Source: a virus. Taken from it: DNA of 22,993 nucleotides. The position numbers and the translations under genes were made by a program. Positions 1 to 7,109 of the stretch are shown here, one piece after another (the stretch's first letter is position 1; the number at the start of each line of letters is the position of its first letter). The notes under the pieces were generated by a model. That model searched no databases and was not told the DNA's origin. It saw only the letters and a list, made by a program, of their open reading frames with translations. The stretch covers positions 1 through 22,993 of IMG/VR virus record IMGVR_UViG_3300037427_001592; one strand, written 5' to 3'.

Positions 1-796
1 ATACAACATTTGTTGATGGAAGTGCTGTTGTTGAATTGTTTGAAACCGCTTTTGAACCCGAAGCATCTGCACCACCCGATGCGTATGTTCCTTGCCATTT
101 ACAATTTCTTGCATATAAGTTTGTAGTACTGTCAATTGACAATCCTACTTTTGCTGTACCTTGTTTGAAAGTAATTCCTTCTATTGAAATATTCTTTGGT
201 GTAACTGCACTACCTGATCCAATACTTCCGTGTCCGTTGCCTGCATTGTCAACTGTGACTGCTAGGTTATCACCTGAACCAGTTCTGTATAATATTGTTT
301 TGTCTTGTCCTTCACCAACTAAATGTGCGTAAGGTGGAATTTTTATTTCAGCAGTGATGTTGTATTGTCCTGCAGGAAAAAATAAAACTCTTCTTGCTCT
401 TGGATCTGTTTTATCAGTGTTTCTGTAAAGTTTTTCTAATGCTTTGTTAATTGCAGATGCATCGTCTGTTGATCCATCTCCTTTTGCATTAAAGTCTTTT
501 ACTGAAACTCTTTCGTCTAATTTTGTTTGTAATGTTCTTTGTGTTGCATCACCTGATATTCCAGGATCGCCTAAGTAACCGTGATATAGATATTTTAATG
601 CGGCACCAAATGCAGATGAACCTGTTGTAACAATCTCTGTGTTTCCTATTGCAGGTGCTCCGTCTGCCAGTGTACCGTTACCTATGTATAATTTTTGATC
701 ATCTATTACCCAACCTAATTCGCCGGCCGCTAACTGTGGCAGATCCGTTGATTTTCCACGTCTGTGTTGTATTCTAGATATCTGTACTATTGGCAT
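1..796 (-). CDS. Tail fibre/tailspike protein, C-terminus cut by window edge
   Basis: The frame is open from an ATG at 796 to the window edge, about 265 residues, so the C-terminus is missing. Residues 6-41 (RIQHRRG, GELGW, LYIGNG) match the N-terminal domain seen in major-tropism-determinant and other phage fibre proteins, which usually joins the fibre to the particle. Residues 97-147 carry VSVKDFNAKGDGSTDD and a following FFPAGQYNI. This is the start of the pectate-lyase-like beta-helix of many tailspikes. By family knowledge it would sit at the tail tip or baseplate and bind or cut a surface glycan; the substrate cannot be read from what is here. AAAGGA precedes the start, and a TAAATA-type late promoter lies 19 nt upstream, inside the end of the nuclease gene. 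Confidence 0.85.
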   Translation of the reverse strand, partial: MPIVQISRIQHRRGKSTDLPQLAAGELGWVIDDQKLYIGNGTLADGAPAIGNTEIVTTGSSAFGAALKYLYHGYLGDPGISGDATQRTLQTKLDERVSVKDFNAKGDGSTDDASAINKALEKLYRNTDKTDPRARRVLFFPAGQYNITAEIKIPPYAHLVGEGQDKTILYRTGSGDNLAVTVDNAGNGHGSIGSGSAVTPKNISIEGITFKQGTAKVGLSIDSTTNLYARNCKWQGTYASGGADASGSKAVSNNSTTALPSTNVV

Positions 797-815
797 ATAA
801 ATTCCTTTGTAACGT

Positions 816-823
816 TATTTATT
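816..823 (-). promoter_or_regulatory. T4-like late promoter box (AATAAATA)
   Basis: AATAAATA on the minus strand, 19 nt before the tail-fibre ATG and overlapping the nuclease stop codon. It resembles the T4 late consensus TATAAATA, read by the gp55-type sigma factor with the sliding clamp. The assignment rests on the motif and on its recurrence before other left-arm genes. Confidence 0.5.
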
Positions 824-1526
824 AAAGGATTGCCTTGTAGTATTGTTCCAATTTAGCATACCACTGGCCAACCCAATGGTCGTAGTTGTCGATTTCAAAT
901 GTTTGATATTCGTTAGCCTGTGTGCATATAAAAATTTTACCTGTACGTATTTTAGTACCATATTGAATGTTATGTGCTTCGGAGTATGCACACAGTTGAA
1001 GGAAGTAATCTTCAACCCATTCTTTTTTCTTTAGTCTACGTGCTTGTTTGAAATCCATTATAGCAGGTTCACCTTTAAACACACCAACAAGGTCTGTCGT
1101 TCCTGCATATAATTCAGGATAATAAAGATTAACTTCTGATCCCCAAACTTCTGATACATCTGTCAGTCCATTATCTATAATAACATTGGCCATTGTGTGT
1201 GCTTTTTGTTGTATTAGATTTGATCCTGGAGTACGATCCTCACCTTTTACGTGTTTCTCTAAACTCCTGTGCATCACAGTTCCAATGTTTGCTGATTCTG
1301 TTGTGATCTGTTGTGCTTTTTGTACGCCAATTCTTTTACGCCATGCGTGTAGATGAGTCATGTCCTTGGTTGCTGACAGAACTGTTGTTACTGATGGAAC
1401 AACTCTACCATCTGGTGTTTCGTAATGTCTTTTTTTATCTCGTGTCGTTCTTGCAATCTCTCCATATGGAAATTTCTGTACGTAACGAATTCCTCGAGAT
1501 TTCAATACATCATTAGGTATCATCAT
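822..1526 (-). CDS. PD-(D/E)XK (RecB/Cas4-like) nuclease
   Basis: A 234-aa protein with the residue series of the RecB/YqaJ-like branch of PD-(D/E)XK nucleases. It has GTVMH at 82-86, Glu131 in a beta-strand context, Asp145 in AGTTDLVG, the core D158-F-K160, and QLCAY at 177-181 (the QxxxY signature). Such enzymes cut DNA with metal ions bound by the Asp/Glu/Lys set. In T4-like marine phages they are usually annotated as exonucleases acting in recombination or host DNA degradation. It lies in the late, minus-strand arm between the tail fibre and unrecognised genes. Two adjacent ATG codons are available; the first is used here. The fold is well supported, the biological substrate is not. Confidence 0.85.
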   Translation of the reverse strand: MMIPNDVLKSRGIRYVQKFPYGEIARTTRDKKRHYETPDGRVVPSVTTVLSATKDMTHLHAWRKRIGVQKAQQITTESANIGTVMHRSLEKHVKGEDRTPGSNLIQQKAHTMANVIIDNGLTDVSEVWGSEVNLYYPELYAGTTDLVGVFKGEPAIMDFKQARRLKKKEWVEDYFLQLCAYSEAHNIQYGTKIRTGKIFICTQANEYQTFEIDNYDHWVGQWYAKLEQYYKAIL

Positions 1527-1544
1527 TTACTCAGTATAGTAGGT

Positions 1545-1552
1545 TATTTAAA
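1545..1552 (-). promoter_or_regulatory. T4-like late promoter box (TTTAAATA)
   Basis: TTTAAATA on the minus strand, 18 nt upstream of the nuclease start, in the short gap after the 118-aa gene. It keeps the TAAATA core shared by the other left-arm boxes but departs from TATAAATA in the first two bases. Confidence 0.35.
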
Positions 1553-1578
1553 ATTATGCAAGTGTTTTGTAGATATTA

Positions 1579-1935
1579 TTATTTTCTTCTATTCATGGCA
1601 GATTTTGCCATCTGCTTAACTTTGTCTGTAGAACCTTGGTTATCAAAATCCATCTGAGGATCATCTTCTGCATCTTTTTCTGTTTTAATAACTATTTTTT
1701 CTCTGTCAAAATCTTTTACTACTTGTTTTAGAGAGTCTCCTTGATCATACATCTGTTTGAATAGATCATAATTGAAAGTTGGAAAGCCTGTATTTTTCAT
1801 AATGCTTGTTACAGCATCAAAACTTATTTGTGATGATTGATCTTTTTCGTCTGCTTCTCCTCTTAATTGATTAAGAGTGTTCATTAATGCACTTTCAAGT
1901 TCTTTATTGGAATTTTGAAATTCAAGGAATCTCAT
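1579..1935 (-). CDS. Unrecognised 118-aa late protein
   Basis: Not recognised. The protein is charged and mostly helical. A first helical stretch (residues 8-25) is followed by a Phe/Tyr-rich middle (FPTFNYDLFKQMYDQG, about 51-66), and the last 40 residues are an Asp/Lys-rich tail ending NRRK. It starts 5 nt after the stop of the 293-aa gene, so the two are probably co-transcribed and perhaps translationally linked. The acidic C-terminus of the neighbour and the basic end of this one could reflect interaction, but that is inference. Position in the late arm suggests a virion or assembly role. Confidence 0.75.
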   Translation of the reverse strand: MRFLEFQNSNKELESALMNTLNQLRGEADEKDQSSQISFDAVTSIMKNTGFPTFNYDLFKQMYDQGDSLKQVVKDFDREKIVIKTEKDAEDDPQMDFDNQGSTDKVKQMAKSAMNRRK

Positions 1936-1940
1936 CAGGT

Positions 1941-2822
1941 TTACTTTCCTGCTAGTTTACTATACAGTCTGCTTGACGATTCGAATACTTCTTTGGATTC
2001 TCTTTGTTCTCTGCCTTCAGGCTCTGTTCCACCTGCTTCTGCATCAGTGGCTCCAAACTCATCTGATACTTCATCTTCTGGACCTTCTAAATCATCTAAT
2101 CCTGTTTCAGCATCAGTGTTCATAGTATCGTCATTGCCCATTGGTTCTGACATAGTTTCTTCGCCTGTTAATATTCTAACACCGTTGTCTAGTTCTTGTC
2201 TTGTTGTACCAAGTGTTGCTTCTGCTTGTTCAATAGCAGGTTGAATTTTTTGTAAGAAAGCATCTGCCTTTTCTGCTCCCATTTCATCTCTGATTCTATC
2301 AGCAAGTTCTAACATACCTTCTGTTTTCATTGATGCTAAATCTTCTAAGAATGACGTAACTTTATCCATCATGTCCTTAGCCGCTAAAATTAATTCTGAT
2401 TGTTCTTCTACGCCTTCTTTAACTTCTTTACTTGCCATAAGTTTTGCCGCCGCTGATCTTTCATCTGGACTTAATGCTTGTCCTTTTTTAAGTTTTTGTT
2501 TAATTGGATCAGTTGCTTTTTGTATGATTGGATTGTCATCACCATATTCTTTAATTCCCATTCCTTTATACTCATATTCTCTAATTGCTTGGTTAACAAT
2601 ATCAAGCATCATTTGACTTTTTTGGTAGTCATGATTTTTTAGTTCTTGACCGAAATGCTCGTTTTGAGTAATATTGTGAATTTTAGTTCTAACTTTGTTT
2701 GCAGTATCTTCTAGTTCTTCTTTTGTAAATTTGCTCAAGTCCATTGTTTGATTGAATCTTGATTCAAACTGCGTTAAAAGTGATTCAGTAGTAATCGGTT
2801 TTGTAAGTTCGTTGCTGTGCAT
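1941..2822 (-). CDS. Unrecognised 293-aa helical late protein with acidic tail
   Basis: Not recognised with certainty. Residues 1-220 are predicted to be nearly all helix and include ELEDTANKVRTKIHNITQNE (32-51) and long Glu/Lys-rich heptad-like stretches. Residues 220-275 are very acidic and low in complexity (EETMSEPMGNDDTMNTDAET and onward). A helical body with an acidic tail fits an assembly, scaffold or internal head protein, but there is no diagnostic motif. The start codon lies only 6 nt from a CATAAATA box, so its late transcript would begin at or near the ATG. The 118-aa gene follows after 5 nt. Confidence 0.8.
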   Translation of the reverse strand: MHSNELTKPITTESLLTQFESRFNQTMDLSKFTKEELEDTANKVRTKIHNITQNEHFGQELKNHDYQKSQMMLDIVNQAIREYEYKGMGIKEYGDDNPIIQKATDPIKQKLKKGQALSPDERSAAAKLMASKEVKEGVEEQSELILAAKDMMDKVTSFLEDLASMKTEGMLELADRIRDEMGAEKADAFLQKIQPAIEQAEATLGTTRQELDNGVRILTGEETMSEPMGNDDTMNTDAETGLDDLEGPEDEVSDEFGATDAEAGGTEPEGREQRESKEVFESSSRLYSKLAGK

Positions 2823-2828
2823 ATGATA

Positions 2829-2836
2829 TATTTATG
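2829..2836 (-). promoter_or_regulatory. T4-like late promoter box (CATAAATA)
   Basis: CATAAATA on the minus strand, 6 nt before the ATG at 2822. With T4-like spacing, transcription would start within a few bases of the start codon. No Shine-Dalgarno sequence fits in that space. Confidence 0.55.
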
Positions 2837-2849
2837 AAGTAAAACTACA

Positions 2850-3353
2850 TTATGTAGAAAAGGTATCTGCGAATATGTCCATTATTTTCTGCTTGTATTG
2901 GTCTGCAAGGCGGTTTGCGTCTTCAAATTTCTGTGTTTGTATCTCCATTCCCACTTCGTTCTTTTCTTTTTTAGCCATTTTAAACATTCTTCTAGAGTTA
3001 GTAATAGCAAATAGATGTGATGAAAATTGCTCGTCTAACTTTAACACCTGTGTTGGTTCACCCTTGCCATCTGCTAGATTGTGTGCGACTAATATGGCTG
3101 TTTGTTTTAGATGTATGTCATCATACATTATAGTTGCTTTAACCATGTCAGCAATTACATAGATGTATCGAGTACCATCAGAACGTTTAGGTACAATGGC
3201 AATATTGCCTATCAATATTCCTTTGGAAAACTGTTTGGGTAGATGCCTAAAAGGTCTACGTTCTTCGTCTTTTTTTGCCAAGTCGGCAAGTTTAGATTTA
3301 AGGCCGTAAGCCTCAATCTGCTTTACCAGTTCGTATCTATTTTTTATTCCCAT
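2850..3353 (-). CDS. Unrecognised 167-aa protein
   Basis: Not recognised. The N-terminal 40 residues are Lys/Arg-rich and helical. The middle (about 45-80) is beta-rich, with KGILIGNIAIVPKRSDGTRY and YVIADMVKATIMYDDI, suggesting a small mixed domain. The C-terminal 60 residues form one or two long helices (MAKKEKNEVGMEIQTQKFED). The gene overlaps the 78-aa gene upstream by 17 nt, which suggests coupled translation, and is followed by a 27-nt gap with the next late promoter. Late position suggests a structural or assembly role; nothing in the sequence fixes it. Confidence 0.8.
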   Translation of the reverse strand: MGIKNRYELVKQIEAYGLKSKLADLAKKDEERRPFRHLPKQFSKGILIGNIAIVPKRSDGTRYIYVIADMVKATIMYDDIHLKQTAILVAHNLADGKGEPTQVLKLDEQFSSHLFAITNSRRMFKMAKKEKNEVGMEIQTQKFEDANRLADQYKQKIMDIFADTFST

Positions 3354-3573
3354 GGTGTGATATCCGTATAGTTCTATTTACTGCATATTGAGTGTCGGTT
3401 GTAAGTTTTTTTCTTACAAGTACACTTTTGTCTGCTAGAAGTTTTGCAATTTGAACTTCTTCAACAGACAGTTCACTTTGCTTAAAATACGGTTTGCTCG
3501 AGTATTTTCTTAGGAATGATAGTTGGTCTCCTGAAATCCATACTCGCACCTTTGCGGAAATATTAATAAACAT
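3337..3573 (-). CDS. Unrecognised 78-aa basic protein
   Basis: Not recognised. This small basic protein starts MFINISAKVRVWISGDQ and contains the helix-like segment LSVEEVQIAKLLADKSVLVRKK (about 36-57), followed by a possible strand. The pattern would suit a small winged-helix-like unit, but that is only an impression. Its last 17 nt overlap the start of the 167-aa gene. No clear ribosome site is visible; the upstream sequence is AT-rich with a weak TTTAAATT. Confidence 0.65.
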   Translation of the reverse strand: MFINISAKVRVWISGDQLSFLRKYSSKPYFKQSELSVEEVQIAKLLADKSVLVRKKLTTDTQYAVNRTIRISHHGNKK

Positions 3574-3600
3574 AAAATTGGTAATTTAAAGTTAGTTATA

Positions 3601-3903
3601 CTAGCCTGGCATTTTCATAAGGATAACCACCACTGTTGATAGTAATCCTGCTATGACTGTGCCTGCTGTCGCTATAATTGTTTTAGAATGAGATTTTTGT
3701 CCTGTCTTCATATCTTCATTGATATGATTCAAGGTTGTTTCGATCGCACTTAATCTGTCGTGTAGACCTTTATATCTTTCAGCACATAGGTCAACGTGTG
3801 CTTCTAGGTTTTGTTTTTCTAATTCTGTTGTGCTCATAATTCTCAATTCCTTTTTTACATCGGTTAGATGGTTGTAGATTGCCTGGAATTGTGCCTGTGT
3901 CAT
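3601..3903 (-). CDS. Coiled-coil protein with C-terminal membrane anchor (XhlA/holin-like)
   Basis: A 100-aa protein with a long helical, heptad-like region (about 10-68, including LSAIETTLNHINEDMKTG). One hydrophobic segment follows at about 74-97 (TIIATAGTVIAGLLSTVVVILM), with a very short tail. This layout, soluble coiled coil then a single C-terminal membrane span, is that of XhlA-type lysis-associated proteins and some spanin or holin accessories. The resemblance is in architecture only. A GATAAATA late box lies 58 nt upstream, giving this gene a longer leader than its neighbours. Other possible roles are a membrane-tethered baseplate or superinfection factor. Confidence 0.75.
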   Translation of the reverse strand: MTQAQFQAIYNHLTDVKKELRIMSTTELEKQNLEAHVDLCAERYKGLHDRLSAIETTLNHINEDMKTGQKSHSKTIIATAGTVIAGLLSTVVVILMKMPG

Positions 3904-3961
3904 TGCCTAGAATGCCTATTAATGTTGTTGTTTAGTTGCCTAAATGTGCCGTAATCAATGA

Positions 3962-3969
3962 TATTTATC
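3962..3969 (-). promoter_or_regulatory. T4-like late promoter box (GATAAATA)
   Basis: GATAAATA on the minus strand, 58 nt upstream of the ATG at 3903, in the intergenic gap after the 173-aa gene. Confidence 0.5.
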
Positions 3970-4001
3970 GCAGAACGTAAAATAAGAAATGTATGTCTTT
4001 T

Positions 4002-4523
4002 TTAATTTTCGTATTCGGATAGTACTTCGTTAACGATATCTCTGTATTGAACTTCCTCTTCGTCAGACTTTACCTTTAATACGAATGTATTTCTAGTATC
4101 GTCGTCCTGTGTTAGGAAAGCATTTTGAGGGAAAGTAGCAGTCTCTTTACAAAAGGATATAATTGGTATCAAATCTAGGTCTTTTTCTACTGCACCTGTC
4201 TGACCGTCTGTGTCAGCATATACATCGTTCTGGTCTGTGTAAAATATAAATGTCCATAGTTTGTGTTTGCCTTCATACACTTTACCAAATTTAGTATTGC
4301 CAGTCACTATGTCAGTCATCATAGGATGTTGGTCCCATGTTATGTTGGCTCTTAATTGTAGTGATTGAACAAGTGTATTAAAATTTTGTTTTTGATTCTT
4401 TGCCAGTGCCAGTGTTTCTTTGTCATGCACAAGATGGCCACTCTTTGTGGTGAACGGAAATGTTTTGTTTAGGTTTCCTGAATCTGATATGTCTACTAGG
4501 GTTTGTACACAATATATTGTCAT
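4002..4523 (-). CDS. Unrecognised 173-aa late protein
   Basis: Not recognised. The protein appears to be a compact mixed alpha/beta domain with no membrane segment. It starts MTIYCVQTLVDISDSGN. The middle contains WDQHPMMTDIVTGN and KLWTFIFYTDQNDVYADTD, and the acidic C-terminus ends NEVLSEYEN. It lies just downstream of a terminator hairpin (4541-4576) that closes the 108-aa gene, with no clear late box of its own. It may depend on read-through or on a promoter I cannot see. Position suggests a virion component. Confidence 0.8.
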   Translation of the reverse strand: MTIYCVQTLVDISDSGNLNKTFPFTTKSGHLVHDKETLALAKNQKQNFNTLVQSLQLRANITWDQHPMMTDIVTGNTKFGKVYEGKHKLWTFIFYTDQNDVYADTDGQTGAVEKDLDLIPIISFCKETATFPQNAFLTQDDDTRNTFVLKVKSDEEEVQYRDIVNEVLSEYEN

Positions 4524-4540
4524 TGTTATTACTTAACACT

Positions 4541-4576
4541 CAAGACAAAAGGGCAAACAATTTCTTGCCTGCCCTT
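4541..4576 (-). terminator. Intrinsic terminator after the 108-aa gene
   Basis: On the minus strand AAGGGCA (4576-4570) pairs with TGCCCTT (4555-4549) around a 14-nt loop, followed directly by TTGTCTTG. A second pairing (GGCAA with TTGCC) is possible inside the loop. It lies 27 nt after the stop of the gene at 4603-4929. The U-tract is interrupted, so termination may be partial. A T-run also follows on the plus strand, but no plus-strand gene uses it. Confidence 0.6.
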
Positions 4577-4602
4577 CTGAATATTTTTTTTCTACTGTGA
4601 TA

Positions 4603-4929
4603 TTATAGTATGTCTGCTAGTAACGATGAAGTTACACCAGTTGAACCAATACCAAAGTCTGAAGCCGCCGTAAATGCGCCTGTACCTTGGATCACGATTT
4701 GTACATTATCAGTTGTTCCTGCTGTGAATACACCTGATTCTGTTAAACAAGAAACGCCTGCAACTGTGTGTGCATCGTTAGTTCCTGCTACGTCACCTGC
4801 CGCTAGATATCTTAATGCCGCATCTAGTTCGTCTTGAGTGATGTTTGTCTTTGCAAGGTTGATGATTCTAGTTCTTGGACCTAGACCATTACTCGCTTTT
4901 GCCGCCTTAGTTGATGTTATACCTGCCAT
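4603..4929 (-). CDS. Small Ala/Gly/Thr-rich protein, probably virion structural
   Basis: No family recognised. The 108-aa protein is rich in Ala, Thr and Gly, low in charge and contains one Cys (SCLTES). It begins MAGITSTKAAKASNGLGPRT and has a helix near 33-46 (TQDELDAALRYLAA); the rest looks beta-rich. Expression signals are unusually complete. There is a TAAATA-type late box at 4996-5003 and a 7-bp stem-loop at the expected transcript start. A perfect AGGAGG (4943-4938) lies 8 nt from the ATG, and a terminator follows. A small, abundant, solitary late gene suggests a capsid decoration or other high-copy virion protein (inference). Confidence 0.85.
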   Translation of the reverse strand: MAGITSTKAAKASNGLGPRTRIINLAKTNITQDELDAALRYLAAGDVAGTNDAHTVAGVSCLTESGVFTAGTTDNVQIVIQGTGAFTAASDFGIGSTGVTSSLLADIL

Positions 4930-4968
4930 TGTAATATCCTCCTTTTTTTCTCTGATTTACATGACTGC

Positions 4969-4985
4969 GTCATCGCTCCGATGAC
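4969..4985 (-). other. Stem-loop at the predicted 5' end of the 108-aa gene's mRNA
   Basis: GTCATCG and CGATGAC form a perfect 7-bp stem with a 3-nt loop, about 40 nt upstream of the ATG at 4929. It begins about 10 nt after the ACTAAATA box, at or near the expected transcription start. No T-run follows on the minus strand, so it is not a terminator. A 5'-terminal stem that shields an abundant mRNA from decay is a plausible role (inference). Confidence 0.5.
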
Positions 4986-4995
4986 ACATTGTAAG

Positions 4996-5003
4996 TATTT
5001 AGT
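4996..5003 (-). promoter_or_regulatory. T4-like late promoter box (ACTAAATA)
   Basis: ACTAAATA on the minus strand, 66 nt upstream of the 108-aa gene and directly before its 5' stem-loop. It shares the TAAATA core with the other late boxes. Confidence 0.45.
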
Positions 5004-5031
5004 AAGTTGGTTGGTAAATTCTGTGGATATA

Positions 5032-5886
5032 TTACCGTTTTTGGTTCTTTTTTGCTCTTTCGTGTATAGATTGTAATAATCTAACGAATGCAAAGCCACC
5101 GTTGGCAATATCATCTACCATTCTCATGATAGGAACATAAGCACTGACTACATTTGCTGGAATTGACTTTCCATCTTTTGCAAGTTCAACTGCCATCTTT
5201 GCTCTTCTAATATTTGCAGGTCCTACTAGTATTCTGTAAGCATTTAATTCATCTCCGGACATTTTTTTAGTGTCTGTGCCTGTTTCAGCATCTAACACAT
5301 TGTCTAGTTCAAACTTTTGTTTCTTAGAAAACTCTTCAACTTTTCTAGAAATATCCGTGCCTGGTAGTTTGGCTCTTACTGCCTGAAGTAATCTAGTAAC
5401 TGTAATTTTTTTTCTTCTAGTGTCTAATGAATCAAAGTCTGCTATCGCTCTTCTTAAGTTTTTGTAGTCTCCGTTAGTGATTCCTAAGGCAGTTTCCATG
5501 GCAGTTAAAAATCCATAATCATCTTGCATCATTCTAAGATATCTTTTAACAATAAGAGTAGGTACACTCTGTCTTTGTCTTAGAGCCTGTGCGGCGTTGC
5601 TATTAGACAACTTTAATGCAATAGCAGGATCTCCGTCTACTACTGCTAACATATTGTGAAGATCGTTCGCTGAATATCTTACTTTATCAAAGCCACCGTA
5701 TGTCATTGTTTCACGACCATATTGTCTTGCCCATCTAGATGTTTGTGAGAAACGTTTCAACAAAGACAAACTTAGGAAACTGATGTAGATCTTTTCACAT
5801 ATCTCTTGGAATGTATATCTAGATAGTTCTCCTGGACGTCTAACTACTCTACCTTCTGCTACGAATTTTAAAAATGGTGCTTTCAT
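5032..5886 (-). CDS. Unrecognised 284-aa basic helical protein
   Basis: Not recognised. It is basic and mostly helical with no membrane span. A notable stretch is RWARQYGRETMTYGGFDKVR (51-70). Several helices carry Arg/Lys clusters (KNLRRAIADFDSLDTRRKKI and others). The C-terminus ends in a helix plus HERAKKNQKR. The ATG lies 5 nt after an AATAAATA box that sits inside the end of the 404-aa gene, so its late mRNA would be nearly leaderless. It is separated from the 404-aa gene by only 8 nt. A structural or nucleic-acid-binding virion role is possible but unsupported. Confidence 0.8.
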   Translation of the reverse strand: MKAPFLKFVAEGRVVRRPGELSRYTFQEICEKIYISFLSLSLLKRFSQTSRWARQYGRETMTYGGFDKVRYSANDLHNMLAVVDGDPAIALKLSNSNAAQALRQRQSVPTLIVKRYLRMMQDDYGFLTAMETALGITNGDYKNLRRAIADFDSLDTRRKKITVTRLLQAVRAKLPGTDISRKVEEFSKKQKFELDNVLDAETGTDTKKMSGDELNAYRILVGPANIRRAKMAVELAKDGKSIPANVVSAYVPIMRMVDDIANGGFAFVRLLQSIHERAKKNQKR

Positions 5887-5891
5887 ATCAG

Positions 5892-5899
5892 TATTTATT
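5892..5899 (-). promoter_or_regulatory. T4-like late promoter box (AATAAATA)
   Basis: AATAAATA on the minus strand with only 5 nt between the box and the ATG at 5886. It overlaps the stop-codon region of the upstream 404-aa gene. Confidence 0.55.
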
Positions 5900-7109
5900 T
5901 TTTAAATTTGTTGACTGCTGTGAGGTTACGTCTTGAGAACCCTAATCTATCTACCAGTTTGACTGCATTACCCATTCTGTCAACGGCAACAAATCCTTCG
6001 GGATCGGTAACTTCTAACCCATTATCAGTTTGTGCAAATGATCCAATAGTCATTGCTTGATTCATTTTCTTCAACACAAAACCTTTCATGGTTTGTACTG
6101 CTTTGTAGAATGTCAGCATCGCTTGTAATGGTTTTCTGACTCTTGCAATAAACTGTGGCATCTGTTTCATTTTATCTTGTCTTAACGTTAGAGCCTTCTG
6201 TGCTTTCAGTCCTGCCATCTGTTGTTGCATTCTGTCTGCGTAAAACTTTTTAAATCCTAACAGGAATTGATTTATGTTGTTAGGTAATTGACCTTCTTTA
6301 ACCATTGCATTGATATACATCTGAAAGTATCCTACGAAGTCATTGTTCTGTCCAAGTTGTCCTGATAGGTCTCTTGGTACGTTTGCTAATAATGATTCTA
6401 GTTTGTCTAGGCCACTCATAAACTGTGCTGTTTCATCTGCTGTAAATTTAGCAGACCCTGATACATCTTTGTAAACTGCGTTATCAAAAAATACATCTGG
6501 GTTTTTACTCAACGACTGAACATTGGCTCCACCTTTAGCATTCATGTCGGCAAGTGTCTCACCAACATAAGTTGTATGAAATATGATTCCTAGTTTTGCG
6601 GCGTCTATTTGTTTGCCTAGTTCTGATTGTTCTTCTACTGCATATGTTATTGTGTTTGGTGTAAATGTTATGTGTGGCTTACCTTTGACATTTTTTCTTG
6701 TGATATCATTGTCAGTAAACAGTAAGTCTCCTTGTAGTACTTCTCTGATATCTAATTTTTGTAAATGTACAAGACATTTCAAAAGTTTTTGTCCAAGATC
6801 ATCTGTGCCGTGATTTTTTGCTATATCTTTCTTTGTGTAATTTATTTTGGCATTCTGAGCAAATACTGATTTAGTACCTACAAAAAATTTACCATTGTCT
6901 GGATTGGTACCACAAATGACAGCAGGAGCACCGTCCCATTTTACAGACACTTCCATTGACTCTGCTGATGATCCTTGTAGTGTTACTAATAGTCCACGGA
7001 AGTATTCAACAACAGACTTGCCGCCTTCGTATCCGTTTGTTACTACAAGATCTTCGATGTGTTCTAAATGTGTTCTCTTAAACTCGTTAAGGACGTCTTC
7101 TATTAACAT
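5895..7109 (-). CDS. Nucleotidyltransferase-like protein (DUF6267-like), possible ligase-fold enzyme
   Basis: This 404-aa protein resembles a family conserved in T4-like marine phages that I recall as DUF6267. It carries, in order, motifs matching covalent nucleotidyltransferases (DNA/RNA ligases and capping enzymes). Motif I-like VKWDGAPA has Lys57 and the KxDG form. A motif Ia-like FVGTKS lies at 76-81 and a motif III-like QGDLLF at 126-131. LGIIFHTTYVG at 173-183 fits motif IIIa. Motif IV-like EGFV is at 371-374 and motif V-like VKLVD at 383-387. Motifs III and IV are separated by an unusually long helical, Lys/Gln-rich insert (about 225-360). The start overlaps the stop of the 100-aa gene by one base (TAATG). 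Family membership is from memory; the enzyme reading is inference from motif order. Confidence 0.8.
   Translation of the reverse strand: MLIEDVLNEFKRTHLEHIEDLVVTNGYEGGKSVVEYFRGLLVTLQGSSAESMEVSVKWDGAPAVICGTNPDNGKFFVGTKSVFAQNAKINYTKKDIAKNHGTDDLGQKLLKCLVHLQKLDIREVLQGDLLFTDNDITRKNVKGKPHITFTPNTITYAVEEQSELGKQIDAAKLGIIFHTTYVGETLADMNAKGGANVQSLSKNPDVFFDNAVYKDVSGSAKFTADETAQFMSGLDKLESLLANVPRDLSGQLGQNNDFVGYFQMYINAMVKEGQLPNNINQFLLGFKKFYADRMQQQMAGLKAQKALTLRQDKMKQMPQFIARVRKPLQAMLTFYKAVQTMKGFVLKKMNQAMTIGSFAQTDNGLEVTDPEGFVAVDRMGNAVKLVDRLGFSRRNLTAVNKFKK

Noticed and set aside
36-332. Open frame of 98 codons on the plus strand
   Set aside because: It lies opposite the tail-fibre coding sequence, whose translation shows clear domain motifs. 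No ribosome site or promoter is present.
1915-2244. Ser/Pro-rich plus-strand frame
   Set aside because: It is the complement of the acidic tail of the 293-aa gene, where GAx codons read as Ser/Leu on the other strand.
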